From assembly GCA_964452045.1 (NCBI GenBank), contig CAYVKM010000066.1:1-21560 (forward strand): DNA of 21,560 nucleotides, given 5' to 3'. Source of the stretch: CAYVKM01 sp964452045. Its GTDB lineage: Bacteria > Calditrichota > Calditrichia > RBG-13-44-9. This document shows, piece by piece, positions 7,576-15,985 of the stretch (position 1 is the stretch's first letter; the number at the start of each line of letters is the position of its first letter). The position numbers and the translations under genes were made by a program. The notes beneath the pieces are model-generated. The model saw only the letters and a program-made list of their open reading frames with translations, did no database searches and was not told the DNA's origin.

Positions 7576-8562
7576 TTATTTTTCTTTTGGATTATCCTTT
7601 TTTAAGGAAAGTTCATGCCACATCAGCGCAGCTGCACCCATTACAGCAGCATCGCCGGGTGGCAATGCTGAAGGAATAATTCTAACCTTGTTTTTGAAAA
7701 TAGTTAATAAATTTTTTTCAAGATACTGTTTGGTCGGTTTAAAAATAAACTCTTCGGCCAGACTAAGTCCTCCGAAGAGAATAATTGCTTCCGGGCTGAG
7801 ATGAGCGACCGAGGTAGCCAATCCCTCTCCCAAAATTCTGGTTGTTTCATCAAATGCTTTGAGAGCCAGCGGATCTCCCTCTTTTGCTAATTTATAGATT
7901 TGTTCACCGTCCAGATCGTGATAGGCAATCTTTCGCAATTTACTATCCTGCGGTAAATTTGCCTGAAGTTCAAAAACAGTTCGGATAATCCCACTTACTG
8001 AAGCATAGGTTTCCAGACATCCCCTGCGGCCACAGCCACAGAGCCGTCCATTAGGCCGGACCACCATATGTCCCAGTTCACCGGCAAAACCATCATGCCC
8101 GTAAACCAAGCGGCCATCCACGACGATGCCGCTGCCCAGTCCCGTTCCCAGGGTGATAACAATAAAGTTTTTCAGATTTTTGCCGGCCCCAAATTTTTGT
8201 TCACCAATAGCTGCTGCATTGGCATCGTTGGTTAAAACCGCTGGTAAATCGAAGTCTTTTTCAATCAATTCTACCATTTTGGTTGTACCCCAGCGGAGAT
8301 TCGGAGGATTTTCGATGGTCCCTTTAAAATAATTTCCATTGGGTGCACCAATCCCAATTCCCATTACCTGATATTTTTCCTTATCTTTTGCTATCCAATC
8401 GGAATAAACATCAAAGATTCTTTTTACCAGATTTTTTGCCGGCTGATGAGAATTAGTGGGAATACTTTTTACCCCGTAACATTTCCCCTTTTTATTGACA
8501 AAGCCAAAGGCGGTTTTTGTGCCTCCAAGATCTATTCCCAAAGCCACTTTGGTTGATTCCAT
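7576..8562 (-). CDS. ROK-family sugar kinase, glucokinase-like
   Basis: This cytosolic kinase phosphorylates a hexose or related sugar with ATP. The 328 residues show the whole ROK pattern. The N-terminal phosphate loop LGIDLGGTKTAFGFV (8-22) comes first, followed by IGAPNG (71-76). The catalytic aspartate Asp113 lies in TNDANAAAIGE. The second ATP loop is ITLGTGLGSGIV (136-147), and GELGH (161-165) contributes the zinc-binding His165. The cysteine zinc motif is CGCGRRGCLE (175-184). There is no N-terminal helix-turn-helix, so it is a kinase and not an Xyl/NagC-type repressor. The start follows an AAGGATAGGT stretch. It lies inside the peptide/corrinoid gene run, 40-odd bases from each neighbour. 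It may serve the RbsBC-like importer downstream, which is inference; the exact sugar is unknown. Confidence 0.88.
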   Translation of the reverse strand: MESTKVALGIDLGGTKTAFGFVNKKGKCYGVKSIPTNSHQPAKNLVKRIFDVYSDWIAKDKEKYQVMGIGIGAPNGNYFKGTIENPPNLRWGTTKMVELIEKDFDLPAVLTNDANAAAIGEQKFGAGKNLKNFIVITLGTGLGSGIVVDGRLVYGHDGFAGELGHMVVRPNGRLCGCGRRGCLETYASVSGIIRTVFELQANLPQDSKLRKIAYHDLDGEQIYKLAKEGDPLALKAFDETTRILGEGLATSVAHLSPEAIILFGGLSLAEEFIFKPTKQYLEKNLLTIFKNKVRIIPSALPPGDAAVMGAAALMWHELSLKKDNPKEK

Positions 8563-8607
8563 CTACCTATCCTTTCGATCTTCTGATAATCAATTATAAT
8601 AATAATG

Positions 8608-9795
8608 CTATTCCGATGGAATTAAAATTATTTCCTTTTGGGGATCGGACATGTATTCTGCCCTGGTGGCGGTTATAACCACCATCTCCTCAATGGTAGC
8701 CACTCCCCTCCCCGGAACCGTGAGTCTTGGTTCGAGAGTAAAAACCATTCCCTGCTCAATTTTTTGAAAGGGTTTCCGGGCATATTTTTCCCAGGCTGGT
8801 CCAAGCAACGCCGTTCCATCGTGGGAAAACCGGCCCACCTGATGACCAAGTGCATGGGGGAATTCATCATAACCCGCTTTCAGAATGATTTCGCGGGAAA
8901 TATTATCGATTTCTCTTCCCTCCACTCCTGGCTTAAGAGCTTTTTTAGCGGATTCAATCGAATTTACAATTGTTTGAAAACCCCTCATGACTTCAGCCGG
9001 TGCCTCCTGTTCCCCAGATTTCAAGATGTAAAAAGTGCGCTGCATGTCCGAACAATAACCGTTATATTTCACGCCAAAATCCATATTCAGTACCTGGCCC
9101 GTTTCTACTTGACGATCCGTTGGTGCGTAATGCGCATCAGCCGTTTCCGGTCCGGTGAACACCGCCGGACAAACCGATTCTTCCCAGCCAAAATCCACGC
9201 CCTTTTCCAACACTCTTTGTTTCATGAATGCAGCGATTTCCCGTTCAGTCTTTCCCGGCCGGATAAATCCGGTTACATCTCTAAAAATTTCCTCGGTAAT
9301 CCGGACCGCCCTGGTCATATACTCAAGTTCACTTTTGGATTTTCTTTCACGAAGGGCTGAAACGATACGTTCGGCTGAAGTCAGGCGGTTCTCCATCCCA
9401 ATATCTGATAGCGTTCGAAAAAGGGTGAGAAACATACCATGGGTTAGACCGTCACAAATTTCACTGTCTTCCGAGTAATTTACGGCAATTTCATGGGGAT
9501 TTAATGAATTCAGGTAAGATAGCAATGGTTCCTTGAATCCTTCCACAAAACCGACTACCTGATCATAGGCACCGGTTTCTTCCACTGTTTTTTGATCATA
9601 CTTCCCTACAATGGCACGCGTTTCTCCCGATTTGGTAACAATAAATGCCGAATGCCAGGTAAGATCTGCCGCTACCAGAAAAGCCAGGGTTGGATCTCCA
9701 TTTAGCTGGCTCTCCCGAACAAAGGTAATCCAGCAATCGATATCAAATTCCTTCAAAATTGCTTTTGCTTGATTAATTTTTTCCTGAATAAGCAT
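8608..9795 (-). CDS. M24-family metallopeptidase, Xaa-Pro aminopeptidase/dipeptidase-like
   Basis: This is predicted to cleave the bond before proline (or hydroxyproline) in short peptides. The 395-residue chain has a creatinase-type N-terminal domain (about 1-150) and a pita-bread catalytic domain. All five dinuclear metal ligands are visible: Asp239 (MDFGV), Asp250 (CSDMQRT), His318 (HALGH), Glu355 (LEPRL) and Glu369 (IEEMVV). I chose the ATG at 9795 because GGAG stands five bases upstream; the longer frame from 9822 overlaps the transporter gene and has no such signal. It is separated from the POT transporter gene by 16 bases. With the second M24 enzyme (12213-13601) and HypD this points to breakdown of proline- or hydroxyproline-containing peptides. 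Aminopeptidase and dipeptidase activity cannot be told apart from sequence alone. Confidence 0.88.
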   Translation of the reverse strand: MLIQEKINQAKAILKEFDIDCWITFVRESQLNGDPTLAFLVAADLTWHSAFIVTKSGETRAIVGKYDQKTVEETGAYDQVVGFVEGFKEPLLSYLNSLNPHEIAVNYSEDSEICDGLTHGMFLTLFRTLSDIGMENRLTSAERIVSALRERKSKSELEYMTRAVRITEEIFRDVTGFIRPGKTEREIAAFMKQRVLEKGVDFGWEESVCPAVFTGPETADAHYAPTDRQVETGQVLNMDFGVKYNGYCSDMQRTFYILKSGEQEAPAEVMRGFQTIVNSIESAKKALKPGVEGREIDNISREIILKAGYDEFPHALGHQVGRFSHDGTALLGPAWEKYARKPFQKIEQGMVFTLEPRLTVPGRGVATIEEMVVITATRAEYMSDPQKEIILIPSE

Positions 9796-9800
9796 ATTTT

Positions 9801-9804
9801 CTCC
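9801..9804 (-). promoter_or_regulatory. Ribosome binding site that decides the M24 peptidase start
   Basis: GGAG on the minus strand stands five bases before the ATG at 9795. The upstream in-frame ATG at 9822 lacks an equal signal and lies inside the preceding gene. Confidence 0.6.
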
Positions 9805-9811
9805 AGAGTTG

Positions 9812-11104
9812 TTAAGTTGCAAACCTTTTTAATTTTTTAAGAAAAAGTAACACTAAAACAGCCGAGATAAAAAGTAAACCGGTAAGAATTAAGAAATACT
9901 CATGATGGGAAAAATCACTGTAAAATTTACCCAATAATCCTGAGGCATAACTGCCCAGTGCAGTAGCGGCAAACCATCCACCCATCATCAATCCCTGCAC
10001 TTTTTTGGGTGAAACCTTTGATACGAAAGATTGCCCCATGGGAGATATCATTATCTCTGAGAGGGTTACGAAAAAATAGGTGGTTATCAACCAGACCGGC
10101 GACATATTGTTTCCATCCCAATCTCCTCCTGCCGCAGATGCCCATACCATCACCAGCATGGATATCCCCATAATCAGCATACCGATAAATATTTTAACGG
10201 GCGTGGAGGGTTCTTTTACTGATTGTGCCAGTTTTCCAAAAAATGATAAGAGAACAGGAGTAAGCATGAGGATGAAGAAAGGATTAAAGAACTGATAAGT
10301 TTCGGGCCGGAGAAAGCTCAGTATTTTGGTTGATCTTTCCGCAAATAAAGTAAGAGCAAAACCATTCTGATAAAAGGCCACCCAGAAAAATATAACGATA
10401 ATAAACAGGATAATTAAGGTCGCAATTCTTTCTCTAACCTCTTTTTTAGGCATTACATAATTCTTATCATCAATGCCCGATCCCAGATCATTCTTAAGGT
10501 GCGGTGATCTCAGACTATCCACACTATATAAACTCTTTTTTCCGGCCTGGATGATGATCAGGCAAATCACCAATCCGCCTGCTGCCGCCCAGAAAGAAAC
10601 CTGGTAGCTGTGAAATATATTACTGATAACTGTAGCGGCCAGCGGTGCCAGAGCGGCTCCGACATTGACACCCATATAATAAATATTAAACCCTGCATCT
10701 TTCAGTTCAGGCTTTTCCCGGTACAAATTTCCTACCAGCACTGACATGTTGACTTTAAAAATGCCAGTTCCCCACGCAATCAAAATTAAACCGATAAAAA
10801 AGAAAATAATCCGATCAAGTGATGAAACTGCCAGACAAACATATCCAAACAACATCGATATTGCTCCCAACCGGATGGTATTAATTTGCCCCATAAACCG
10901 GTCGCCAATCCACCCCCCGAGGAGAGGAATAAAATAAACGGCTCCTAAAAACCAGCCATAGAAATCTCCCTTTTTGGAATCCGACCAACCAAATTCCTTG
11001 TCCATATAAAGAACGAAAACGGCCATGATGATATAAAAACCAAATCGTTCCCACATTTCGGTAAAAAATAATATTGCCAGTCCTTTGGGATGCTTTTTAG
11101 GCAT
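9812..11104 (-). CDS. POT/PTR2-family proton-coupled oligopeptide transporter
   Basis: This inner-membrane symporter of the major facilitator superfamily imports di- and tripeptides with protons. The first helix carries the family's E-x-x-E-R motif, EMWERFGFY (16-24), directly after HPKGLAILFFT. Also visible are the GGWIGDRFMG loop between helices 2 and 3 and the helix-5 motif FNIYYMGVNVGAALAPLAA. There are about twelve hydrophobic segments in 430 residues, somewhat short for the family (often 450-500). The start follows AGAGGA at good spacing. It lies between a DMT permease and an M24 peptidase, so imported peptides would meet a proline-specific peptidase encoded next door. Peptide specificity, including for hydroxyproline peptides, is inference. 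Confidence 0.9.
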   Translation of the reverse strand: MPKKHPKGLAILFFTEMWERFGFYIIMAVFVLYMDKEFGWSDSKKGDFYGWFLGAVYFIPLLGGWIGDRFMGQINTIRLGAISMLFGYVCLAVSSLDRIIFFFIGLILIAWGTGIFKVNMSVLVGNLYREKPELKDAGFNIYYMGVNVGAALAPLAATVISNIFHSYQVSFWAAAGGLVICLIIIQAGKKSLYSVDSLRSPHLKNDLGSGIDDKNYVMPKKEVRERIATLIILFIIVIFFWVAFYQNGFALTLFAERSTKILSFLRPETYQFFNPFFILMLTPVLLSFFGKLAQSVKEPSTPVKIFIGMLIMGISMLVMVWASAAGGDWDGNNMSPVWLITTYFFVTLSEIMISPMGQSFVSKVSPKKVQGLMMGGWFAATALGSYASGLLGKFYSDFSHHEYFLILTGLLFISAVLVLLFLKKLKRFAT

Positions 11105-11195
11105 TTATTAATTCCTCTTATCTCAGTTTACAGGGGTAGTTGGGTACCCGCTCCCTGCTGATTTGCCAGTTCCATCAATACTCTTGGGACTGTTT

Positions 11196-12122
11196 TCAAA
11201 GCCGACTTTCATTTATCAGCACTCTCCGTGATTTTTTCAATCTGAGTTGAGATAAAATCATGGCACAAAGCATTAAGGAACATCCCAACAACTCCTTGAA
11301 TTGCATGAGTTCATTTAATAAAACAAATCCACCCAGTACGGCAAAGACCGATTCCAGACTCAAAATTATTGCAGCATGGGAAGGATGGGCTTCCCGCTGG
11401 CCAAGCAGCTGCAGGGTATAGCCCATACCTACCGAAAGCAGACCGGCATAAAGTATGGGAATCACGGCTTTCCAAATCAAAGATAGATCGATAGTCTCAA
11501 AATATAAAGCTGCCAATAAGCTCAAAACAGAACAGGTGATAAACTGAAGAAAAGCCAGCAGAAGCGGCTGATATCTATTGACCAGCCAGTCGATGAACTG
11601 GACGTGTCCCGCCCAGAAAAAGGCACTGAGTAAAACCAGCAAATCCCCTTTTGAAATTGTAAAATCTCCCTTTACGCTCAATAAATAGAGACCAACGGTC
11701 GCTAATATGGCGGCTATCCAGATAATCGGTGTTGAAGGTTTTTTCAGGAAAATCCCAAAAATGGGAACAATAATCACATACAAACCGGTAATAAATCCGG
11801 CCTTGCCCGCAGAAGTATAGACGATGCCAATCTGCTGGAGTGATGCACCACCAAAAAGAAGTATCCCTAACAGTATTCCGGCAAAAACCGGATTCATTTT
11901 TACGGATGTCTGTAATTCAGTAGTCGGCACCGATCCGGATCTCTTTGGAGAAAGGAACGGAATGAGCCACAGACTCCCCAGCGCAAAACGGATTCCATTA
12001 AAAGTAAAAGGACCGATGAATTCCATGCCTTTTCGCTGCGCCACAAAGGCAAAACCCCAGATGGCCGAGGCAAGCAACAACAATAGATCCGATTTGACCG
12101 TTCGTGATTTAACTGTTGACAA
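11196..12122 (-). CDS. EamA/DMT-family permease with a TTG start
   Basis: This is a ten-helix drug/metabolite-type transporter of 308 residues, made of two repeated EamA halves. It opens with the typical LLLLASAIWGFAFVAQRKGM (14-33). The second half starts near GDLLVLLSAFFWAGHVQFID and ends with a SLESVFAVLGGFVLLNE segment, which is also family-typical. The likely initiation codon is TTG (12122-12120): an in-frame TGA lies immediately upstream, and the first ATG is at residue 33, inside the first helix. Upstream there is only a weak GGA. DMT proteins often export amino acids or other metabolites, so removal of an amino acid formed from peptide breakdown would fit the neighbourhood. The substrate cannot be read from the sequence. 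Confidence 0.85.
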   Translation of the reverse strand: MSTVKSRTVKSDLLLLLASAIWGFAFVAQRKGMEFIGPFTFNGIRFALGSLWLIPFLSPKRSGSVPTTELQTSVKMNPVFAGILLGILLFGGASLQQIGIVYTSAGKAGFITGLYVIIVPIFGIFLKKPSTPIIWIAAILATVGLYLLSVKGDFTISKGDLLVLLSAFFWAGHVQFIDWLVNRYQPLLLAFLQFITCSVLSLLAALYFETIDLSLIWKAVIPILYAGLLSVGMGYTLQLLGQREAHPSHAAIILSLESVFAVLGGFVLLNELMQFKELLGCSLMLCAMILSQLRLKKSRRVLINESRL

Positions 12123-12212
12123 TCAGATATCCAAACTGGTATTTCAAGAGGTCTGTGAGACTTGTATCAAAGTATTTAAGTTGAGGTTAAGATTAATTAA
12201 AACACAATGCGT

Positions 12213-13601
12213 TTAACCGGCGCACATTGTTTCCACTTCAGCGATGGTTTTGGGTATTGGTTTGCCCAAAACCCGGTGACCGTCTTTAGTGATCAGTACA
12301 TCATCCTCAATTCGGATGCCGCCAAATTTGCGGTATTTTTCCACTTCACTGTAATCGATAAAATTGGTGAACTTCTTTTCCTTTTGCCACTGGTCTATTA
12401 ACTCCGGAATGAAATAAATTCCCGGTTCAACCGTCATCACATGACCCGGTTTTAATTCCTTACCCATACGCAGATAGGCCAGTCCAAACTGATTACTTCG
12501 CCTGGTTTTTTCATCGTAACCAACATACTCTTCCCCCAGGATCTCCATATCGTGTACATCCAGACCCAGCATATGTCCCAGGCCATGGGGAAAAAACAGG
12601 GCATGGGCTCCGGCGGCAACCATTTCACCGGTTTTTCCCTTAAGGAATCCCAGTCCTTTTAGGCCTTTGGCAATTACCCGGGCTGCGATGAGGTGGACTT
12701 CCCGGAACTTAACCCCCGGTTTCATCGCCTTAATCGCTTCCAGTTGCGCATCCAGAACAATCTGATATATTTCTTTCTGTTTATTGGTAAACTTCCCGTT
12801 TACCGGTATCGTCCTGGTAATATCACTGGCATAATGCAAAAGTGACTCAGCGCCGGAATCATTGACCGCAATATCCCCGGCTTTTATCAAATTATCATAA
12901 CCATGATTATGCAATGTTTCACCATGAATTGAGAAGATAGTCGGGAACGACAGACCTCTGCCCATTTGTAGAGCGATACCTTCCATCAGACCGGCAATTT
13001 CCCGCTCATACATATCCGGCCCGGTATGTTTCATCGCCATGGTCTGCATTTCATAGGATATCTTGAGCGCAGATTCAATCTGCTTTACTTCTTCCGAAGA
13101 CTTGCGGGAACGCTGGGCCACCACCGCTTTGATAAATTCTACCGAAACATACTTCGGAATAAATTCCGCTTTAATTCCCAGCAATTGCTCCAGTTTGATA
13201 ATATTCTCCCCCCTGTACTGGGGCAGATAATGAATTTTTCGTTTTTTGTTCTGAGCACCCCCGATCCGCTCTGATAAATTCGCTAAAGATCCGGTTTTTT
13301 TAACACCCACACTTTTCCCCAGTTCTTTAACCGTAGGTTGCGGCCCCATCCACACAATGTCATCGACGGTAAAATCATCACCGAAGATGATCTCCTGGTC
13401 TTCATCCAGATCAATAATAGCAAAAAGACCCGGTACATCCAGTCCCCAGTAATATAGAAAAGTACTGTCCTGCCTAAAGTGGTAAGCATTTGCCACATAG
13501 TTCATGGGACTTTCCACATTCCCCGGAAAAAGTAAAATACCTGATTTTATTTTTTTCTTGAGTTGATCGCGCCGTTTAGTATAGATCTCTTTCGCAAACA
13601 T
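12213..13601 (-). CDS. pepP: Xaa-Pro aminopeptidase, PepP-like (M24B with AMP_N domain)
   Basis: This enzyme releases the N-terminal residue from peptides whose second residue is proline, and probably hydroxyproline. The 462 residues comprise an aminopeptidase P N-terminal domain (about 1-150, with YHFRQDSTFLYYWGLD at 40-55) and a catalytic domain. The five metal ligands are present: Asp248 (VNDSG), Asp260 (YASDITRT), His343 (HGLGH), Glu392 (TVEPGIY) and Glu432 (GGIRIEDD). A partner histidine lies in DVHDME (348-353). It is 19 bases downstream of hypD and thus almost certainly on the same transcript. That position ties proline-adjacent peptide cleavage to hydroxyproline use. It is distinct from the shorter M24 enzyme at 8608-9795, so the cluster carries two different enzymes of this class. 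Confidence 0.92.
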   Translation of the reverse strand: MFAKEIYTKRRDQLKKKIKSGILLFPGNVESPMNYVANAYHFRQDSTFLYYWGLDVPGLFAIIDLDEDQEIIFGDDFTVDDIVWMGPQPTVKELGKSVGVKKTGSLANLSERIGGAQNKKRKIHYLPQYRGENIIKLEQLLGIKAEFIPKYVSVEFIKAVVAQRSRKSSEEVKQIESALKISYEMQTMAMKHTGPDMYEREIAGLMEGIALQMGRGLSFPTIFSIHGETLHNHGYDNLIKAGDIAVNDSGAESLLHYASDITRTIPVNGKFTNKQKEIYQIVLDAQLEAIKAMKPGVKFREVHLIAARVIAKGLKGLGFLKGKTGEMVAAGAHALFFPHGLGHMLGLDVHDMEILGEEYVGYDEKTRRSNQFGLAYLRMGKELKPGHVMTVEPGIYFIPELIDQWQKEKKFTNFIDYSEVEKYRKFGGIRIEDDVLITKDGHRVLGKPIPKTIAEVETMCAG

Positions 13602-13620
13602 GATATGCTCCTTATTAGAT

Positions 13621-15984
13621 TTAAAATGCAGATTGCTCGGTTCTTTTAATTATTTCGTTTTGCAGGTCAATCCCCAGATCAACAAAGTAGTCACTGTATC
13701 CGGCTACCCGGACTATCAAATCCTGGTACTTATCCGGTTGTTTCTGGGCATGTCGCAGGGTTTTGGCCGTTACTACATTGAACTGGATATGATGTCCGTC
13801 CATTTTGAAATAGGCTTGGATGAGATGCATGAGTTTATTCAAACCATCCTCCGAAGCCAGTAGTTGTGGGGTAAATTTTTGATTCAGCAACGTTCCTCCG
13901 GTTCGGAGATGATCGATTTTTGAAGCGGATTTCAGAACAGCAGTGGGTCCGTTCCGATCTGCCCCCTGCACCGGAGAGATGCCTTCTGATAAGGGCTGGT
14001 ATGCCTCACGGCCATCAGGCATGGCACCTATCACGCTTCCAAAATAAACATGGCAGGTAGTGGGTAAAAGATTCACCCGAAAATGACCGCCTTTGGTATT
14101 GGGCCGGCCATCAACCGCACCAAAATAGGCCTCGAAAATCCGCCGCATAACATCATCAGCATAGTCATCATCATTTCCATATTTGGGGGTGTTGTTCTGC
14201 AGCGTATGATGGATTTTTTCATAGCCCTTAAAATTTTTCTTGAGGACGGTAAGTAAATCCGAAAATGAACTACTTTTTTTATCATAAATATGATATTTTA
14301 TAGAGGTCATAGAATCGGTAATGCTACCCAGACCAACTCCCTGGATATAAGAAGAGTTATAACGCGCCCCACCGTCGTTATAATCCTTACCCCGGGCAAT
14401 ACAATCATCAATGAGCAGGGACATAAAAGGTGCGGGTAAATAGCGGGCATAAAGCCGCTCGATAATTCGGTTGCCTTTAATTTTCAGATCAATAAAATAT
14501 TGGAGCTGTTTTTGAAATGCAGAAAAAAATTCATTAAAATTACTGAATTTCTCAGGGTCACCGGTTTTAAGGCCCAGTTGTTTTCCGTTGCGTGGATCTT
14601 TTCCATTAAACAGGGTCAGTTCCAGGATCTTTTCCAGATTGAAATAGCCGGTTAAGATGTATGCCTCTTTCCCGAAAGCTCCGGCTTCCACGCATCCGCT
14701 GGCACCTCCATTTCGGGCATCGGTTATGGATTTGCCCTGCCGGACCAGCTCCTGAACAAGGGCATCGGTATTAAAAAGGGAGGGTTGTCCGTACCCGGTT
14801 TTAATGATTTTCAGGGCTCGCTTTAACAAATTATCCGGACTCCTTTTGCTTATCTGTACCATAGAACCGGGTTGGAGCAGACGCATTTCCTCGATAACAT
14901 CCAGAATCAGATAGGACAATTCATTGGCGGCATCCGAACCATCTTCCCTTACCCCACCCACATTGATCAGGCAGAAGTCCGTATAGGTATTGCTCTCCTG
15001 GGCGGTCACCCCAACTTTGGGCGGTGCTGGCTGATTATTAAATTTCACCCAGAAGGCCTGAAGCAGTTCTTTCGCAGTCTCAGCCGTCAGTGTTCCCGCC
15101 TCAATCTCCTTTTTATAGAAAGGATACAGGTGTTGATCCAGCCGGCCGGGATTAAAAGAGTCCCAGGTATTCAGCTCGGTAATAACTCCCAGGTGAACAA
15201 ACCAGTAGTATTGAAGTGCTTCCCAGAATGTCCGGGGGGCATTGGCGGGAATCCATTTACAAATTTCAACAATACGGAGTAACTCTTTCTTGCGCTGACC
15301 ATCTTTCTCCGCTTTGGCTAATTTCGCAGCTTTTTCCGCATACCGCCGGGCGAATTTAATCAATGCTTCAGCGGCGATATCCATGGCTTTTAATTGTTCC
15401 CGCTTGGCCAGAGCTTCAGAATCTGCCTGAAAATCCAGGGATTGGATATGATTTTGAATCTCCTTCTGAAAATCCCTCAAACCCTTATGATAAATTTTAT
15501 CATCCAGAACGGTATGTCCGGGTGCCCGTTGTTCCATGAACTCGGTAAATACACCAGCCTCATAAGCTTCCTCCCACTCTTTATCCATTTCGGAAAAAAT
15601 ACGATCCCGGATGCTTCGGCCCTTCCAGAAAGGAATAATATCATCCAGATAAACTTTCCTGGTTTCTTTACCAACCTGAAATGAAATTTTTTCCCGGTTG
15701 GCCAGAATGTCCAGGTCCTTCAGGCTGTGGGTGCATATTTCCGGGTAAGTGGGAGTTGCCTTTGGTTCAGGTCCTCTCTCCCCCACAATCAACTCGTTTT
15801 CACCGATAAACACTGATTTGTTTTCCAGGACATATTTAAAGGCCAGAGCCCGGGCTACCGGCATTGAAACCCTATCCGCCTCTCCCGATTGATAAAATTT
15901 AGTGAGTAAAACCGCTCGTTCGGTTGAAATATAAGGTTTCGCGTTCAGGGTCTGTTTTCTTAACTGTTTTATTCTGGCATTCAT
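13621..15984 (-). CDS. hypD: Glycyl radical enzyme, trans-4-hydroxy-L-proline dehydratase
   Basis: HypD dehydrates trans-4-hydroxy-L-proline to (S)-1-pyrroline-5-carboxylate by radical chemistry under anoxic conditions. The 787-residue protein has the thiyl-radical cysteine Cys431 and Glu433 in SGCVEAG, and the radical glycine Gly762 in VRVAGYSDYF. As I recall the characterised Clostridioides difficile enzyme, its active-site residues F152, H160, D278, S334, D339, F340, C434, E436, Y450, T645 and G765 are all matched here at a constant offset of three: F149, H157, D275, S331, D336, F337, C431, E433, Y447, T642 and G762. This separates it from pyruvate formate-lyase, choline, glycerol and isethionate enzymes. 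GAGGG stands five bases before the ATG, inside the hypE end; one base separates the two frames. A D-hydroxyproline dehydratase relative is the main alternative. Confidence 0.92.
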   Translation of the reverse strand: MNARIKQLRKQTLNAKPYISTERAVLLTKFYQSGEADRVSMPVARALAFKYVLENKSVFIGENELIVGERGPEPKATPTYPEICTHSLKDLDILANREKISFQVGKETRKVYLDDIIPFWKGRSIRDRIFSEMDKEWEEAYEAGVFTEFMEQRAPGHTVLDDKIYHKGLRDFQKEIQNHIQSLDFQADSEALAKREQLKAMDIAAEALIKFARRYAEKAAKLAKAEKDGQRKKELLRIVEICKWIPANAPRTFWEALQYYWFVHLGVITELNTWDSFNPGRLDQHLYPFYKKEIEAGTLTAETAKELLQAFWVKFNNQPAPPKVGVTAQESNTYTDFCLINVGGVREDGSDAANELSYLILDVIEEMRLLQPGSMVQISKRSPDNLLKRALKIIKTGYGQPSLFNTDALVQELVRQGKSITDARNGGASGCVEAGAFGKEAYILTGYFNLEKILELTLFNGKDPRNGKQLGLKTGDPEKFSNFNEFFSAFQKQLQYFIDLKIKGNRIIERLYARYLPAPFMSLLIDDCIARGKDYNDGGARYNSSYIQGVGLGSITDSMTSIKYHIYDKKSSSFSDLLTVLKKNFKGYEKIHHTLQNNTPKYGNDDDYADDVMRRIFEAYFGAVDGRPNTKGGHFRVNLLPTTCHVYFGSVIGAMPDGREAYQPLSEGISPVQGADRNGPTAVLKSASKIDHLRTGGTLLNQKFTPQLLASEDGLNKLMHLIQAYFKMDGHHIQFNVVTAKTLRHAQKQPDKYQDLIVRVAGYSDYFVDLGIDLQNEIIKRTEQSAF

Positions 15985-15985
15985 G

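Noticed and set aside
8593..8598. A perfect TATAAT on the minus strand before the ROK kinase gene
   Set aside because: No acceptable -35 element stands 16-18 bases upstream, and the gap is very AT-rich, so chance is likely.
8638..9360. A 240-codon open frame on the plus strand
   Set aside because: It lies wholly opposite the M24 peptidase gene, which has all five metal ligands; the plus-strand translation resembles no protein and is a shadow.
11130..11160. A GGGTACCC palindrome between the DMT and POT genes
   Set aside because: Its stem is too short and no T-run follows in either direction, so it is not a convincing terminator or operator.
13621..15984. Pyruvate formate-lyase, choline trimethylamine-lyase or glycerol dehydratase as the identity of the glycyl radical enzyme
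   Set aside because: The active site has a single Cys-Val-Glu motif (not the Cys-Cys of PFL) and all the hydroxyproline-specific residues checked, which those enzymes lack; there are no microcompartment genes nearby.
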